Assembly (NCBI RefSeq): GCF_040256645.1 | Contig: NZ_CP158281.1 | Location: 248,001 to 312,000, forward strand | DNA from: Brevibacterium sp. CBA3109 | Lineage (GTDB): Bacteria; Actinomycetota; Actinomycetes; Actinomycetales; Brevibacteriaceae | Direction: 5' to 3' | Length of the DNA stretch: 64,000 nucleotides | Part shown: positions 33,911 to 42,188 of the stretch, piece after piece | Numbering within the stretch: the stretch's first letter is position 1 | Layout: each line of letters begins with the position of its first letter | The notes under the pieces: model-generated | The model's database searches: none | Seen by the model: only the letters and a program-made list of their open reading frames with translations | Told to the model about the DNA's origin: nothing | Program-made: the position numbers and the translations under genes

Positions 33911-35500
33911 TCACGCGCGCCGCCGGAAGGTGCCTGAGTCGGCAAGAGCCCAGTCCTTCGCCCATGACTCCGGTGCCTGTGCCAGCAGCTCTCCCGGCTG
34001 CAGCCATTCGTAGAGTTCGGCATATGAGCGATGCTCATTGCGTGCGATATTGCGCTGCAGGAACTCGGGGCGCAGATCTCGTGGGTCGCTGACACCCATG
34101 GACGCCATGATCTGGACGGCCTGATCGACGGTCGCTTTCTGGTAGTTCTGTACGCGTTCGCTCTTGTCTCCCACGTGCAGGGCCCGCTGCCGCTTCAAAT
34201 CCTGTGTCGTAACGCCGACAGGGCACAGGCCGGTATGGCAGATCTGGGCCTGGATGCAGCCGACGGCCATCATCATCGCTCGTGCAGAATTCGTGTAGTC
34301 GGCCCCTTGTGCCAGGCGTTTGACGATGTCGTTGCCGGTGGCGACCTTGCCGCTGGCTCCGATCCGGATCTGGTCTCGCAGACCGGTTCCCACCAGTGCG
34401 TTGTGCACGGTGAGCAGGCCGTCGGTCAGAGGCGTTCCCATATGGTCTTCGAATTCGAGCGGAGCCGCACCGGTTCCGCCCTCGGAGCCGTCGACGATGA
34501 TGAAGTCCGGTGCTGTGCCGACCTCGTTGATGGCCTTGCAGATCGCCAGCACATCGATACGGGAGCCGACGCACAATTTGAAACCGGCCGGCTTCCCACC
34601 CGAGAGTTCACGCATGCGAGCGATGAACTCAATGAGTTCGGTCGGGGTGCTGAAAGCAGAATGAGCCGCGGGGCTGACACATTTTTCGCCCTCCGGGACT
34701 CCGCGGGCCCGCGCGATCTCCGCCGTGACCTTGGCCGCCGGCAGCACGCCGCCGATGCCTGGCTTCGCTCCCTGGCTCAGTTTCAGGGACACACATTTGA
34801 CCTGCTCACGCGAGCTCTGCTGCGCGAACTGGTCCGGATCGAACCGGCCGTCGTCGGTGCGCGTGCCGAAGTATCCCGAGCCGACCTCCCAGATCAGGTC
34901 GCCATTGTTCTCGAGGTGGTAGGGCGAGATGCCGCCTTCGCCGGTGTCGTGGGCGAAGCCGCCCATCTCGGCTCCTCGGTTGAGTGCGCGCACGGCATTC
35001 GGGGACAGGGCACCGAAGCTCATCGCTGAGACGTTGAGCAGGGACATGCTGTAGGGCTGTGAGCAGTCGGGACCGCCTACCATGACGCGTGGGGCAGTGC
35101 TGGGTGCGGTGACCGGAGCGGTCGAATGGGTGAGGTATTCATAGCCGGCGGCGTTGACATCGCGTTCGGTGCCGAAAGCCTTCTCTCCGTGGATGCCCTT
35201 CGATCGTTCGTAGACGATTGAGCGTGTGTCACGGTCGAAGGGGCGACCGTCCCAGTTGCGTTCGATGAAGTACTGCTGGAGTTCTGGCCGCAGGCTCTCG
35301 AGCAGGAACCGCAGGTGCCCGACAACCGGATAGTTGCGCAGGATCGCGTGCTTCTTCTGCGTGAGGTCGTAGATCGCGAGAACGATGACGGCGGCGACGA
35401 GCGCCCCGATCACCCACCATGCCCACGGTCCGACTGCTGCCGCCCATCCCAGGGCCACCAGAATGCTGAGTGTCGCAGCGATTGCCAGGAAACGTCCCAT
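33911..35500 (-). CDS. Membrane-anchored FMN-binding glutamate synthase-domain protein
   Basis: 529 residues. Two N-terminal hydrophobic segments (FLAIAATLSILVALGWAAAV; WWVIGALVAAVIVLAIYDLT) precede a complete GltS-type FMN TIM barrel: MSFGALSPNAVRALNRGAEMG, HDTGEGGISPYH, KLSQGAKPGIGGVLPA, FIIVDGSEGGTGAAPLEF, and the Fe-S-like C-terminal segment AVGCIQAQICHTGLCPVGVTTQD. There is no glutaminase domain. Stand-alone GltS-domain proteins include N-methylglutamate synthase subunits and uncharacterised redox enzymes. Beside N-methyl and C1 genes, a role in amine nitrogen transfer is possible but unproven. Confidence 0.82.
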   Translation of the reverse strand: MGRFLAIAATLSILVALGWAAAVGPWAWWVIGALVAAVIVLAIYDLTQKKHAILRNYPVVGHLRFLLESLRPELQQYFIERNWDGRPFDRDTRSIVYERSKGIHGEKAFGTERDVNAAGYEYLTHSTAPVTAPSTAPRVMVGGPDCSQPYSMSLLNVSAMSFGALSPNAVRALNRGAEMGGFAHDTGEGGISPYHLENNGDLIWEVGSGYFGTRTDDGRFDPDQFAQQSSREQVKCVSLKLSQGAKPGIGGVLPAAKVTAEIARARGVPEGEKCVSPAAHSAFSTPTELIEFIARMRELSGGKPAGFKLCVGSRIDVLAICKAINEVGTAPDFIIVDGSEGGTGAAPLEFEDHMGTPLTDGLLTVHNALVGTGLRDQIRIGASGKVATGNDIVKRLAQGADYTNSARAMMMAVGCIQAQICHTGLCPVGVTTQDLKRQRALHVGDKSERVQNYQKATVDQAVQIMASMGVSDPRDLRPEFLQRNIARNEHRSYAELYEWLQPGELLAQAPESWAKDWALADSGTFRRRA

Positions 35501-35709
35501 CGCGATCTCCTCCCGAGCGAAAGATGGAGCCCCGAGTTTCGGGTCACGGTCTCAGCGACGGGCACCGTTGGTTCTGTGTGCTGATCAGCGGCGTCGGGCA
35601 GCATCTCTCTTCCTGCCACCGTATGCCCAGGCCCGGTGAGAACTGTGAGATTCTTCCTGTGAGGTGTGAGTGCGCCGGTGCGAGCCGCGCTCTGAGTGCG
35701 GTGGGGAGA

Positions 35710-36573
35710 TCAGCCGTTCTTGATCGTCGCCTCGTCGGTGTGGCCAAGGGCGGCGAGCTGCTTGCGCCTCCAGATCTCCGTGTCCTTGATCTGGTTGAAC
35801 GTGTAGATGTGCAGTCCGACCACGCCCATAGCCGGATTGTCGAGAGTGGGGGCGAGCTTGTCGAGGAGCTTCCGTGGGTTGTAACCGCCGGGTTTGGCCA
35901 TCCGGGAGAAGGTCGCCGTGTTCTTGCGCAGGAAGCGCGTCGATTCGCCGACGCCGATCTTGCCCGCCACTCGTGCGAGCTTCGTCAGCTCCACCTTGCC
36001 CGCGATGCCGAGGACGAGCGGCAGCTCGATGCCGCGGGCCCGGACCCGGGCCAGCCAGGTGGCGATCACAGCTGGATCGAAGCACAGGTTCGATACGAGG
36101 TGGGTGGCGTAGTCGCGTTTGTCCCACATGGCCTGGACGGTGACGTCGTCGGAGATGAGGGGGTGGGTCTCGGGGTAGGCGCTGACGCCGAGGTGCTGGA
36201 TAGGTGCCGCCATGCTCGCGAGGTCGACGATGAGGTCGAGTGCACTCGCGTAGCCGCCAGCCGGAGGAGTGGCGTCACCGGCGGGGACGAAGATTCGATC
36301 GATGCCGGCCCGGGCGATGCGGGCGACGATCTCTTCGAGCTCGGTTCTGCTCTGCACCATCCGCGCGGCGATGTGGGGGACCGCTTGGAAGCCGAGCGCC
36401 TGCAGCTGCTCCGCAGTGGACAGTGTCGCCTCAAGGGTCAGGCCCGTCGAGGCGGTCACCGTGATCACCCGGCCGGGCGCGACGTATTCGTGGACACGGT
36501 CGACGACTCCGGCGGTGGGCAGGATTTCATACCGTGCGGACTTGAGCAGTGTGCTCAGATTTGCCTGTGACAT
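35710..36573 (-). CDS. metF: Methylenetetrahydrofolate reductase-family protein
   Basis: 287 residues of the MTHFR TIM barrel: YEILPTAGVVDRVHEYVAPGRVITVTAS at the start, DRIFVPAGDATPPAGGYASALDLIVDL in the middle (PAGD flavin-contact region) and LGVSAYPETHPLI. It lacks some residues of canonical MetF and resembles the C1-oxidation paralogues found beside THF-dependent demethylases. ATG 36573 has GGGAG upstream. It is divergent from the DmdA-like gene, with palindromes between them, so methyl-THF from demethylation would be reoxidised here. Confidence 0.83.
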   Translation of the reverse strand: MSQANLSTLLKSARYEILPTAGVVDRVHEYVAPGRVITVTASTGLTLEATLSTAEQLQALGFQAVPHIAARMVQSRTELEEIVARIARAGIDRIFVPAGDATPPAGGYASALDLIVDLASMAAPIQHLGVSAYPETHPLISDDVTVQAMWDKRDYATHLVSNLCFDPAVIATWLARVRARGIELPLVLGIAGKVELTKLARVAGKIGVGESTRFLRKNTATFSRMAKPGGYNPRKLLDKLAPTLDNPAMGVVGLHIYTFNQIKDTEIWRRKQLAALGHTDEATIKNG

Positions 36574-36655
36574 TCCGGCTCCCTTGAGAGAATCCTTGGA
36601 AGGGGGTCGGCGGCCGATGAATCTGGACGGAAACCCTTGCTTCCGCCGACACTTC

Positions 36656-36710
36656 GATTCTACACTGAATATACCCATAATATGGGAATCGAGTTCTACA
36701 TTGTAGAACT
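36656..36710. promoter_or_regulatory. Nested palindromes in the metF / dmdA-like divergent promoter
   Basis: CCCATAATATGGG (36674-36686) and AGTTCTACATTGTAGAACT (36692-36710) are near-perfect palindromes. A half-site TTCTACACTG sits at about 36656, and the same TTCTACACTG recurs upstream of fmdB near 42144. The region is AT-rich compared with its surroundings. Regulator unknown; IclR or GntR type is plausible. Confidence 0.6.
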
Positions 36711-36728
36711 GTTAGCAGGGGGAACACC

Positions 36729-38033
36729 ATGGACAATAACGTCCCGTCAGTGGATCAAAGCGACAGAGAAGTCCCGATCAACCTACGCCAATCAGGCCCC
36801 ACCCCAGTTGAGATGCTCATCGACACCAGAGTGCGCAAGTCGCCGTACTGGGAACTGTCCATGCAGCAGGGATGCTGGCGGGCCTCCATCTACAACCGGA
36901 TGTACCACCCGCGCGGCTATGTGCCGCGCGAAGACGGCGGGATGATGGCCGAGTACCAGTCCCTCGTCAACGACGTGACCTTGTGGAACGTTGCTGTCGA
37001 ACGTCAGATTCAGGTCAAGGGTCCCGACGCCGAGGCGTTCGTGAACTTTGTCATCACCCGTGACGCGACCAAGATCCCGGTCATGCGTGCCCGCTACGTG
37101 ATCCTGTGCAATGAGGCCGGGGGCATTCTCAATGACCCGATCCTGCTGCGTGTGGCGATCGACGAATTCTGGTTCAGCCTCTCCGACACCGACCTCATGC
37201 TCTGGCTGCAGGGAGTCAACGTCGGCAGGAAGTTCGATGTCACCATCCAGGAGATCGACGTCTCGCCGGTTCAGGTTCAGGGACCGAAGTCCGTCGATCT
37301 CATCTCCGACCTGGTCGGAGAGGAGGGGCGCACGCTGCCCAGCTATGGACTGATGGAGGCCCAGGTCGGCGGGCATGACGTGATCATCTCCCAGACAGGA
37401 TTCACGGGAGAGAAGGGCTACGAGATCTATCTCAAGGATTCGACCAAGTACGCCGAGGACATGTGGAACGCGGTGCTCGAAGCCGGGGTTGCCCACAATC
37501 TCAGGGTCGTTGCTCCCAGCCACCACCGCAGGATCGCCGCCGGCATCCTCTCGTGGGGCCAGGACATGGACTTCGAGACCTACCCGTTCCAAGTCAACCT
37601 CTCCTACCAGGTGCCGCGGAAGAAGGAGGCCGACTACATCGGAAAGGCCAAGCTCGAGGAAGTTCGCGAGCAGATCGCGGCCGGCACTCCACCGTTCAAG
37701 ACTCAGCTCGTGGGCTTGCTGGTCGGCGGAAAGCCGATCACGGACTACGCTCCCGACTTCTGGCTGGTCAGCGCCACATCCGGTGGCGACCCAGTCGGGT
37801 ATGTGACTTCGCCCTGGTACTCGCCGGAACTCGAGGCCAATATCGCGATGGCTCATGTGCCGGTCGAGGGCAGTGCGCTGGGAACCGAGTACTGGGTTCA
37901 GCTGCCCGAGCCCTTCGCCGACACCCCGGGTGAACCCGTCCGCGCCGAGGTGGTGGAGATGCCGTTTCGACCAAGCGTCAATCCCAACCAGCGTGAACGT
38001 CTGAAGATGCACGGCCTCGACGCCGCCGTCTGA
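36729..38033 (+). CDS. DmdA-like tetrahydrofolate-dependent demethylase (GcvT superfamily)
   Basis: 434 residues. The segment LVNDVTLWNVAVERQIQVKG, followed by TRDATKIPVMRARYVILCNEAGGILNDPILLRV and FDVTIQEIDVSPVQVQGPKS, closely parallels DMSP demethylase DmdA (which has VWDVAVERQV, a CR-D-L region, GGLINDPIILKL and IQGPKS). GcvT-like QTGFTGEKGYEIYL and a GILSWGQDMD region follow. Such enzymes move a methyl group from a sulfonium, N- or O-methyl donor to THF. ATG 36729 follows AGGGGGAACACC. The substrate could be DMSP, a betaine or an aryl methyl ether; the BCCT carriers favour the first two. Confidence 0.82.
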   Translation: MDNNVPSVDQSDREVPINLRQSGPTPVEMLIDTRVRKSPYWELSMQQGCWRASIYNRMYHPRGYVPREDGGMMAEYQSLVNDVTLWNVAVERQIQVKGPDAEAFVNFVITRDATKIPVMRARYVILCNEAGGILNDPILLRVAIDEFWFSLSDTDLMLWLQGVNVGRKFDVTIQEIDVSPVQVQGPKSVDLISDLVGEEGRTLPSYGLMEAQVGGHDVIISQTGFTGEKGYEIYLKDSTKYAEDMWNAVLEAGVAHNLRVVAPSHHRRIAAGILSWGQDMDFETYPFQVNLSYQVPRKKEADYIGKAKLEEVREQIAAGTPPFKTQLVGLLVGGKPITDYAPDFWLVSATSGGDPVGYVTSPWYSPELEANIAMAHVPVEGSALGTEYWVQLPEPFADTPGEPVRAEVVEMPFRPSVNPNQRERLKMHGLDAAV

Positions 38034-38374
38034 GTCGCGGCAAGCGTCTGGGTCTATGCCGCCTGGTTCCATTCCCCTGATCCGAGCGCGGTCACTGTGC
38101 GATATGCCGGTGGCCGCGCTCGCCTCTGCCCGCACCCGCAGCTCCAATAGCTCCCCGCACCACGACTTCCTCCCCGCGCCGCGACTTCCTCCCCGCGGCC
38201 TCAATAACAACCGGTGGTTTCACGCGAGGCACCGGTGGCGCCAATTCATACATGTGCACGGGGGTGATTTGCTGCTCGCGGTGAGGGGTGAACCACCAGC
38301 AGGTGCACCTCAGCGTCAATCCGCACGACACGATCGTCGATCACAGTCCTCAGGCGCAGCCCTCCTGCAATGAC
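38034..38374. other. Gene-free interval with a 16-bp direct repeat
   Basis: No coding region is supported. CGACTTCCTCCCCGCG occurs at 38163-38178 and again at 38182-38197. Nothing else was recognised before the terminator at 38375. Confidence 0.6.
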
Positions 38375-38408
38375 GTGCGGCCACCGGAGAAGTCTCCGAT
38401 GGCCGCAC
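38375..38408. terminator. Terminator between the dmdA-like and APC permease genes
   Basis: A 16-bp inverted repeat (GTGCGGCCACCGGAGA / TCTCCGATGGCCGCAC) with one mismatch and almost no loop, 41 bp past the permease stop. It can serve either strand. Confidence 0.65.
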
Positions 38409-38449
38409 TCTCGTCTCAGTCGCCCTTAGTCGGGCTGAGCCTCACCGCA

Positions 38450-39904
38450 TCACTTCCTGCGCAGGGACTTGACCTTGGCGAGGAGTTCGACTTCTGCGTT
38501 GGGTCCTGCCTTGACGCCGGTAGGCAGACGGAACATGAAGAAGACTCCGACTGCCAGCCAGAGGCCGAACATCGCCCAGGACTGCCATGCCAGCTGTGCC
38601 GACCAGGGGGTGATCGGCAGATAGAGGACGAACAACGCCAGGGTGAGCACGGCTGAGATGACTCCGATGACCATGCCGCCATTGCTCTTGCCGCCGATGC
38701 GCAGGGGACGGTCCATCGCCGGTTCGCGCTTGCGCAGGACGAGGAATCCGATGCTGACGAGGAAGTAGGCGATGACGATGGCGGGTGAGCCGGCGTCGAC
38801 GATCCAGCCCAGGGCCGCTGCGCCGAGGAATGGCGCCAGCGCCGAGAGAATGCCGATGAAGATGATCGAGTTGACGGGGGTGCGGTAACGCGGGTGCAGC
38901 TTGCCGAACCAGGCGGGGATCATACCGGCCACGGCCATGGCCCACATCAGGCGAGACGAACCCATGAGGAATGCGTTCCAGGAGGTGATGATGCCGGCCA
39001 GACCGCCGGCGATGACGAGCTTGCCCCAGAACGCGGAGTTGAACATTGTGGCCAGAGCATCCGCAGTCACGAGGTCATGGGTGGCGAGCTCCGAGGCGGG
39101 CATGGCCAGCGACGTCATCCAGATGATGATGATGTAGAACGCGACTGCCATGAGGACGGAGATGACGACGAGCTTGCCGATCTTCGCCGGCGGCAGCTTG
39201 ATCTCCTCCGCGGACTGCGGAATGACGTCGAAACCGACGAATAGGAAGGGCACGACGGCGACCACTGCGATGAAGCCGGCACCGCCACCGGTGAAGAGCG
39301 GTTCGGCATTGGCGGTTTCGCCTCCGACCAGACCACCGGTCAGGAGCAGGAAGGCAACGATGATGAGGAACGAGACCACGAAGGTCTGGACCAGCGAGGC
39401 GAGTTTGACGCCGCGGATGTTGATCCAGGAGATGAAGATCGCGGTGACAGTGCCGACGAGAGCCCAGGTGAGGTAGACATCGGATTCGGCAACAGTCCAC
39501 AGCTTGATGTGCTCGAGGTTCGGGAACAGATAGAGCGCAGTTTTGGGTACTGCGACTGCTTCGAACATGACGACACTGATGTAGCCGCCGGTGATCGCCC
39601 ACGAGCCGAACAGAGAGACGCGGGGGCCCATCGCCCGGATGAGGTAATTGTGCTCACCGCCGGCGTGCGGCATGGCGGCAACCAGCTCGGAGTAGACCGT
39701 GCCGACGAAGCACATGATGACGCCGCCGACGGCGAAGGCGAGGATGGCACCCAGGGTTCCGGCGCCGCTGAGCCACTCACCGGTGAGGACGACCCAGCCG
39801 AAGCCGATCATCGCTCCGAACCCGATGAACAGTGCGTCGACCGTTCCGAGTGCCTTGACGAAGCCGTGGCCCCGGTCGGTGGCCACTGATTGCTGTTGAG
39901 TCAT
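38450..39904 (-). CDS. APC-superfamily amino acid/amine permease
   Basis: 484 residues with 12 membrane helices. TM1 carries DALFIGFGAMIGFGWVVLTGEWL, the GxG substrate-binding kink of APC carriers, and TM6 carries VVPFLFVGFDVIPQSAEEI. Between TM8 and the end are GIITSWNAFLMGSSRLMWAMA and HPRYRTPVNSI. ATG 39904. Substrate not predictable; by neighbourhood an amine or amino acid. A TTACTG-N13-CAGTAA inverted repeat lies at 39929-39953 upstream. Confidence 0.87.
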   Translation of the reverse strand: MTQQQSVATDRGHGFVKALGTVDALFIGFGAMIGFGWVVLTGEWLSGAGTLGAILAFAVGGVIMCFVGTVYSELVAAMPHAGGEHNYLIRAMGPRVSLFGSWAITGGYISVVMFEAVAVPKTALYLFPNLEHIKLWTVAESDVYLTWALVGTVTAIFISWINIRGVKLASLVQTFVVSFLIIVAFLLLTGGLVGGETANAEPLFTGGGAGFIAVVAVVPFLFVGFDVIPQSAEEIKLPPAKIGKLVVISVLMAVAFYIIIIWMTSLAMPASELATHDLVTADALATMFNSAFWGKLVIAGGLAGIITSWNAFLMGSSRLMWAMAVAGMIPAWFGKLHPRYRTPVNSIIFIGILSALAPFLGAAALGWIVDAGSPAIVIAYFLVSIGFLVLRKREPAMDRPLRIGGKSNGGMVIGVISAVLTLALFVLYLPITPWSAQLAWQSWAMFGLWLAVGVFFMFRLPTGVKAGPNAEVELLAKVKSLRRK

Positions 39905-39928
39905 CGCGTGCCTCTCGTGTCCCTGCTA

Positions 39929-39953
39929 TTACTGTTTCGCAGAGTAGCAGTAA
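39929..39953. promoter_or_regulatory. Inverted repeat upstream of the APC permease
   Basis: TTACTG and CAGTAA are separated by 13 bp, 25-49 bp before the permease start, where an operator would be expected. No regulator is assigned. Confidence 0.4.
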
Positions 39954-40048
39954 AGCGGAGAGTTTCCGGCCAGTAACCTTCGCAGAGATGCCCAGGCGGC
40001 TTCGGGTGCTGTCTCGCAGGCGCAGCCGGAGCCCACGAGAGGTCGTTG

Positions 40049-40345
40049 TCACTCGCCGAGGTCGACTACCTCGAACTCGAGAAGGTTGGCCTGCTCAGAG
40101 ACCGGCTCCTTGCCGTTGGTTTCGTGGGCCGGCTGGCGTGCCTGCTTCCAGTTCTCGAAGTCTTCGCGTGTGGCCCACTGCGTGTAGACGAAGTACTGGT
40201 CACCGCCGGCGACCGGGCGCAGCAGCTGGAAGCCTTCGAAGCCGGGCGAGCCGTCGACGGAGTGCTTGCGTGCCGCGAAGCGCTTCTCGAGCTCACCGCG
40301 AGCAGCCTCGGGGACGGTAAGGGTATTGATGGCGACGACGGACAT
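40049..40345 (-). CDS. MhuD/IsdG-like heme-degrading monooxygenase (ABM fold)
   Basis: 98 residues in the antibiotic biosynthesis monooxygenase fold. N7 (MSVVAIN), W66 (FENW) and H74 (PAHE) fall almost exactly where MhuD and IsdG carry their catalytic Asn, Trp and heme-ligating His. GFEGFQLLRP and YFVYTQWATREDFENWKQ are family segments. Heme breakdown for iron is the likely role. ATG 40345 begins the first strand. It stands alone, with no heme transporter nearby. Confidence 0.75.
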   Translation of the reverse strand: MSVVAINTLTVPEAARGELEKRFAARKHSVDGSPGFEGFQLLRPVAGGDQYFVYTQWATREDFENWKQARQPAHETNGKEPVSEQANLLEFEVVDLGE

Positions 40346-40516
40346 ACTGGCTCCTAGAACTGGGGAACGATTATCTGCAGTGCAGTGGTTCACAGACCGA
40401 CGGTGAAACCGTTCGAGTCTTCTTCGAGGCTACGACCGAAGTCTGGATTCGAGCTGAATTGTCCACATGAGACCACGCCCCGTCTCAGCACCAGGAGATG
40501 ACAGGGACGACGGCGC

Positions 40517-41767
40517 TCAGAACGCCGAGTGCGGTGCGCCGATGCCCGGATTGATCTGAGTCGGCCCGTTCGAACTGGGCGAGATATCGACGTCGAACAT
40601 CGCCGTCGGCAGGTACACGGTGGCGCAGGCGTTGGGAATGTCGACGACACCGGAGAATCTGCCCTCGATCGGTGCCGCGCCGAGCAGCAGATAAGCCTGC
40701 TCCGGGCTGTAGCCGAACTTGGACAGGTAGTCGATCGCGTGCAGGCACGCCCGCTGGTAGGCCAGATGGGAGTCGAGGTAGCGCTGCTCGCCGTCAAGCG
40801 TCACCGAGGTTCCGGAGAATGCCAGCCATTCGGAATACTGCGGGGCGGAATTGCCGGGTTGGAAGATGGCATTCTCGCTCACCCCATAGGTGTCCATCCC
40901 ACCCTTGATGAGGTCGACGCTGATGTCGACGAAACCGCCCATTTCGATGCCGCCGCAGAAGGTGATCTCACCGTCGCCCTGGCTGAAGTGGAGATCGCCG
41001 ACGGAGAAGTTCGCGCCGTCGACGAACACCGGATAGAAGACTCGTGTGCCCTTGGTGAGGTTCTTGATGTCCTGGTTGCCGCCGTTCTCCCGTGGGGGAG
41101 CGGTGCGCGCGCCTTCGGATGCGACCTGGTTGAAGTCCTCGCCGCTCAGCGAGCCGAGGATCGCGCCCTGGGGTTCAGGCGGCAGTGCCAGGGGTGGTTC
41201 GCGGTTCGGGTCGGTGGCGATGAGGGCCGCCTCGCGGGTGTTCCACTTACCCAGCAGGTCCTTGCTCGGGGCGGTGCCCATGAGGCCCGGATGGACGATC
41301 CCGGTGAAGGAGACACCGGGGACGTGGCGTGATGTCGCCGTCCCGCCGGAGAAGTCCCAGACTGCCTTGTAGGCGTCAGGGAACTGGTCGACGAGGAACG
41401 AGCCGCCGTTCTTCTTCGCGAAGATGCCGGTGTAGCCCCAGCCCTGCCCGGCCAGTGGGCCATCCTCCTGCGGGATCGGACCGACGTCGAGGATATCGAC
41501 GATGAGCAGGTCACCGGGCTTCGCACCTTCGATCGCCACCGGACCGGACAGAGCGTGGACGATGTCCATCGGTGCGTCGCGGATGTCATCGGCACTGTCG
41601 TCGTTCTTGATCGCTCCGTCGAACCATTCGCGGCAGTCCAGCCGGAACGATTCCCCCGGTTTCACGTGCACAGCTGCGGGAATGTCCGGGTGCCAGCGGT
41701 TGTGACCGGTGATCTCCTGGGCGGTGAAGGGCTGTGTCGAATCGAGTGGAAATACATTGTCCGGCAT
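40517..41767 (-). CDS. fmdA: Formamidase (acetamidase/formamidase family)
   Basis: 416 residues. Family segments are TGHNRWHPDIPAAVHVKPGE at the start, HALSGPVAIEGAKPGDLLIVDILDVGP, GVSFTGIVHPGLMGTAPSK, and near the end VDIPNACATVYLPTAMFDVDI. It hydrolyses formamide (or short amides) to formate and ammonia. ATG 41767 follows AAAGGAATAG. FmdB is encoded just upstream, as in the classic fmdAB pair of methylotrophs. Confidence 0.92.
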   Translation of the reverse strand: MPDNVFPLDSTQPFTAQEITGHNRWHPDIPAAVHVKPGESFRLDCREWFDGAIKNDDSADDIRDAPMDIVHALSGPVAIEGAKPGDLLIVDILDVGPIPQEDGPLAGQGWGYTGIFAKKNGGSFLVDQFPDAYKAVWDFSGGTATSRHVPGVSFTGIVHPGLMGTAPSKDLLGKWNTREAALIATDPNREPPLALPPEPQGAILGSLSGEDFNQVASEGARTAPPRENGGNQDIKNLTKGTRVFYPVFVDGANFSVGDLHFSQGDGEITFCGGIEMGGFVDISVDLIKGGMDTYGVSENAIFQPGNSAPQYSEWLAFSGTSVTLDGEQRYLDSHLAYQRACLHAIDYLSKFGYSPEQAYLLLGAAPIEGRFSGVVDIPNACATVYLPTAMFDVDISPSSNGPTQINPGIGAPHSAF

Positions 41768-41811
41768 TGTTCTATTCCTTTCGTGGTCCCTGCCGCCGAA
41801 GCCGATCGACC

Positions 41812-42096
41812 TCAGGCGCGGGGAAGCTTGGCGTGCCGCGGATCCCGACTGACCGGCTGCGAACGGCGACCGGTGGAGGGGATGCGCGAGACGACGGGCG
41901 GTGAGTCTGCGGTCTTCTTCGTCGCGTCGATGACGCCGAAGGCAGTCCCCGACCCGGCGCCGAGGTGAGGGGATGTGAATGCGGAGACGGCCGTTCCGCG
42001 GCAGTCGGGGCACGTGACGGATTCCGGCTTCCGGCTCATGGGAAAGACTTGTTCGGTGTCGCCGCAGGTCGTGCATCGGTAGACGTAGGTGGGCAC
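41812..42096 (-). CDS. fmdB: FmdB-type zinc-ribbon protein
   Basis: 94 residues. The N-terminal zinc ribbon MPTYVYRCTTCGDTEQVF (CTTC) with VTCPDCRG supplies the four cysteines of the FmdB/CxxC-SSSS family; the rest is a basic, low-complexity tail. Start GTG 42096. It is encoded immediately upstream of fmdA on the same strand and is presumed to regulate or mature it. TTCTACACTG upstream (near 42144) repeats a motif from the metF/dmdA-like promoter. Confidence 0.85.
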   Translation of the reverse strand: MPTYVYRCTTCGDTEQVFPMSRKPESVTCPDCRGTAVSAFTSPHLGAGSGTAFGVIDATKKTADSPPVVSRIPSTGRRSQPVSRDPRHAKLPRA

Positions 42097-42188
42097 TGGA
42101 TCACTCTTCTCGAAATCATTGCCGACAGATAGGCCTTGATGTATTTCTACACTGTCACCAGGAAAGACTCAAGGGTGCTGGCGAGAAT

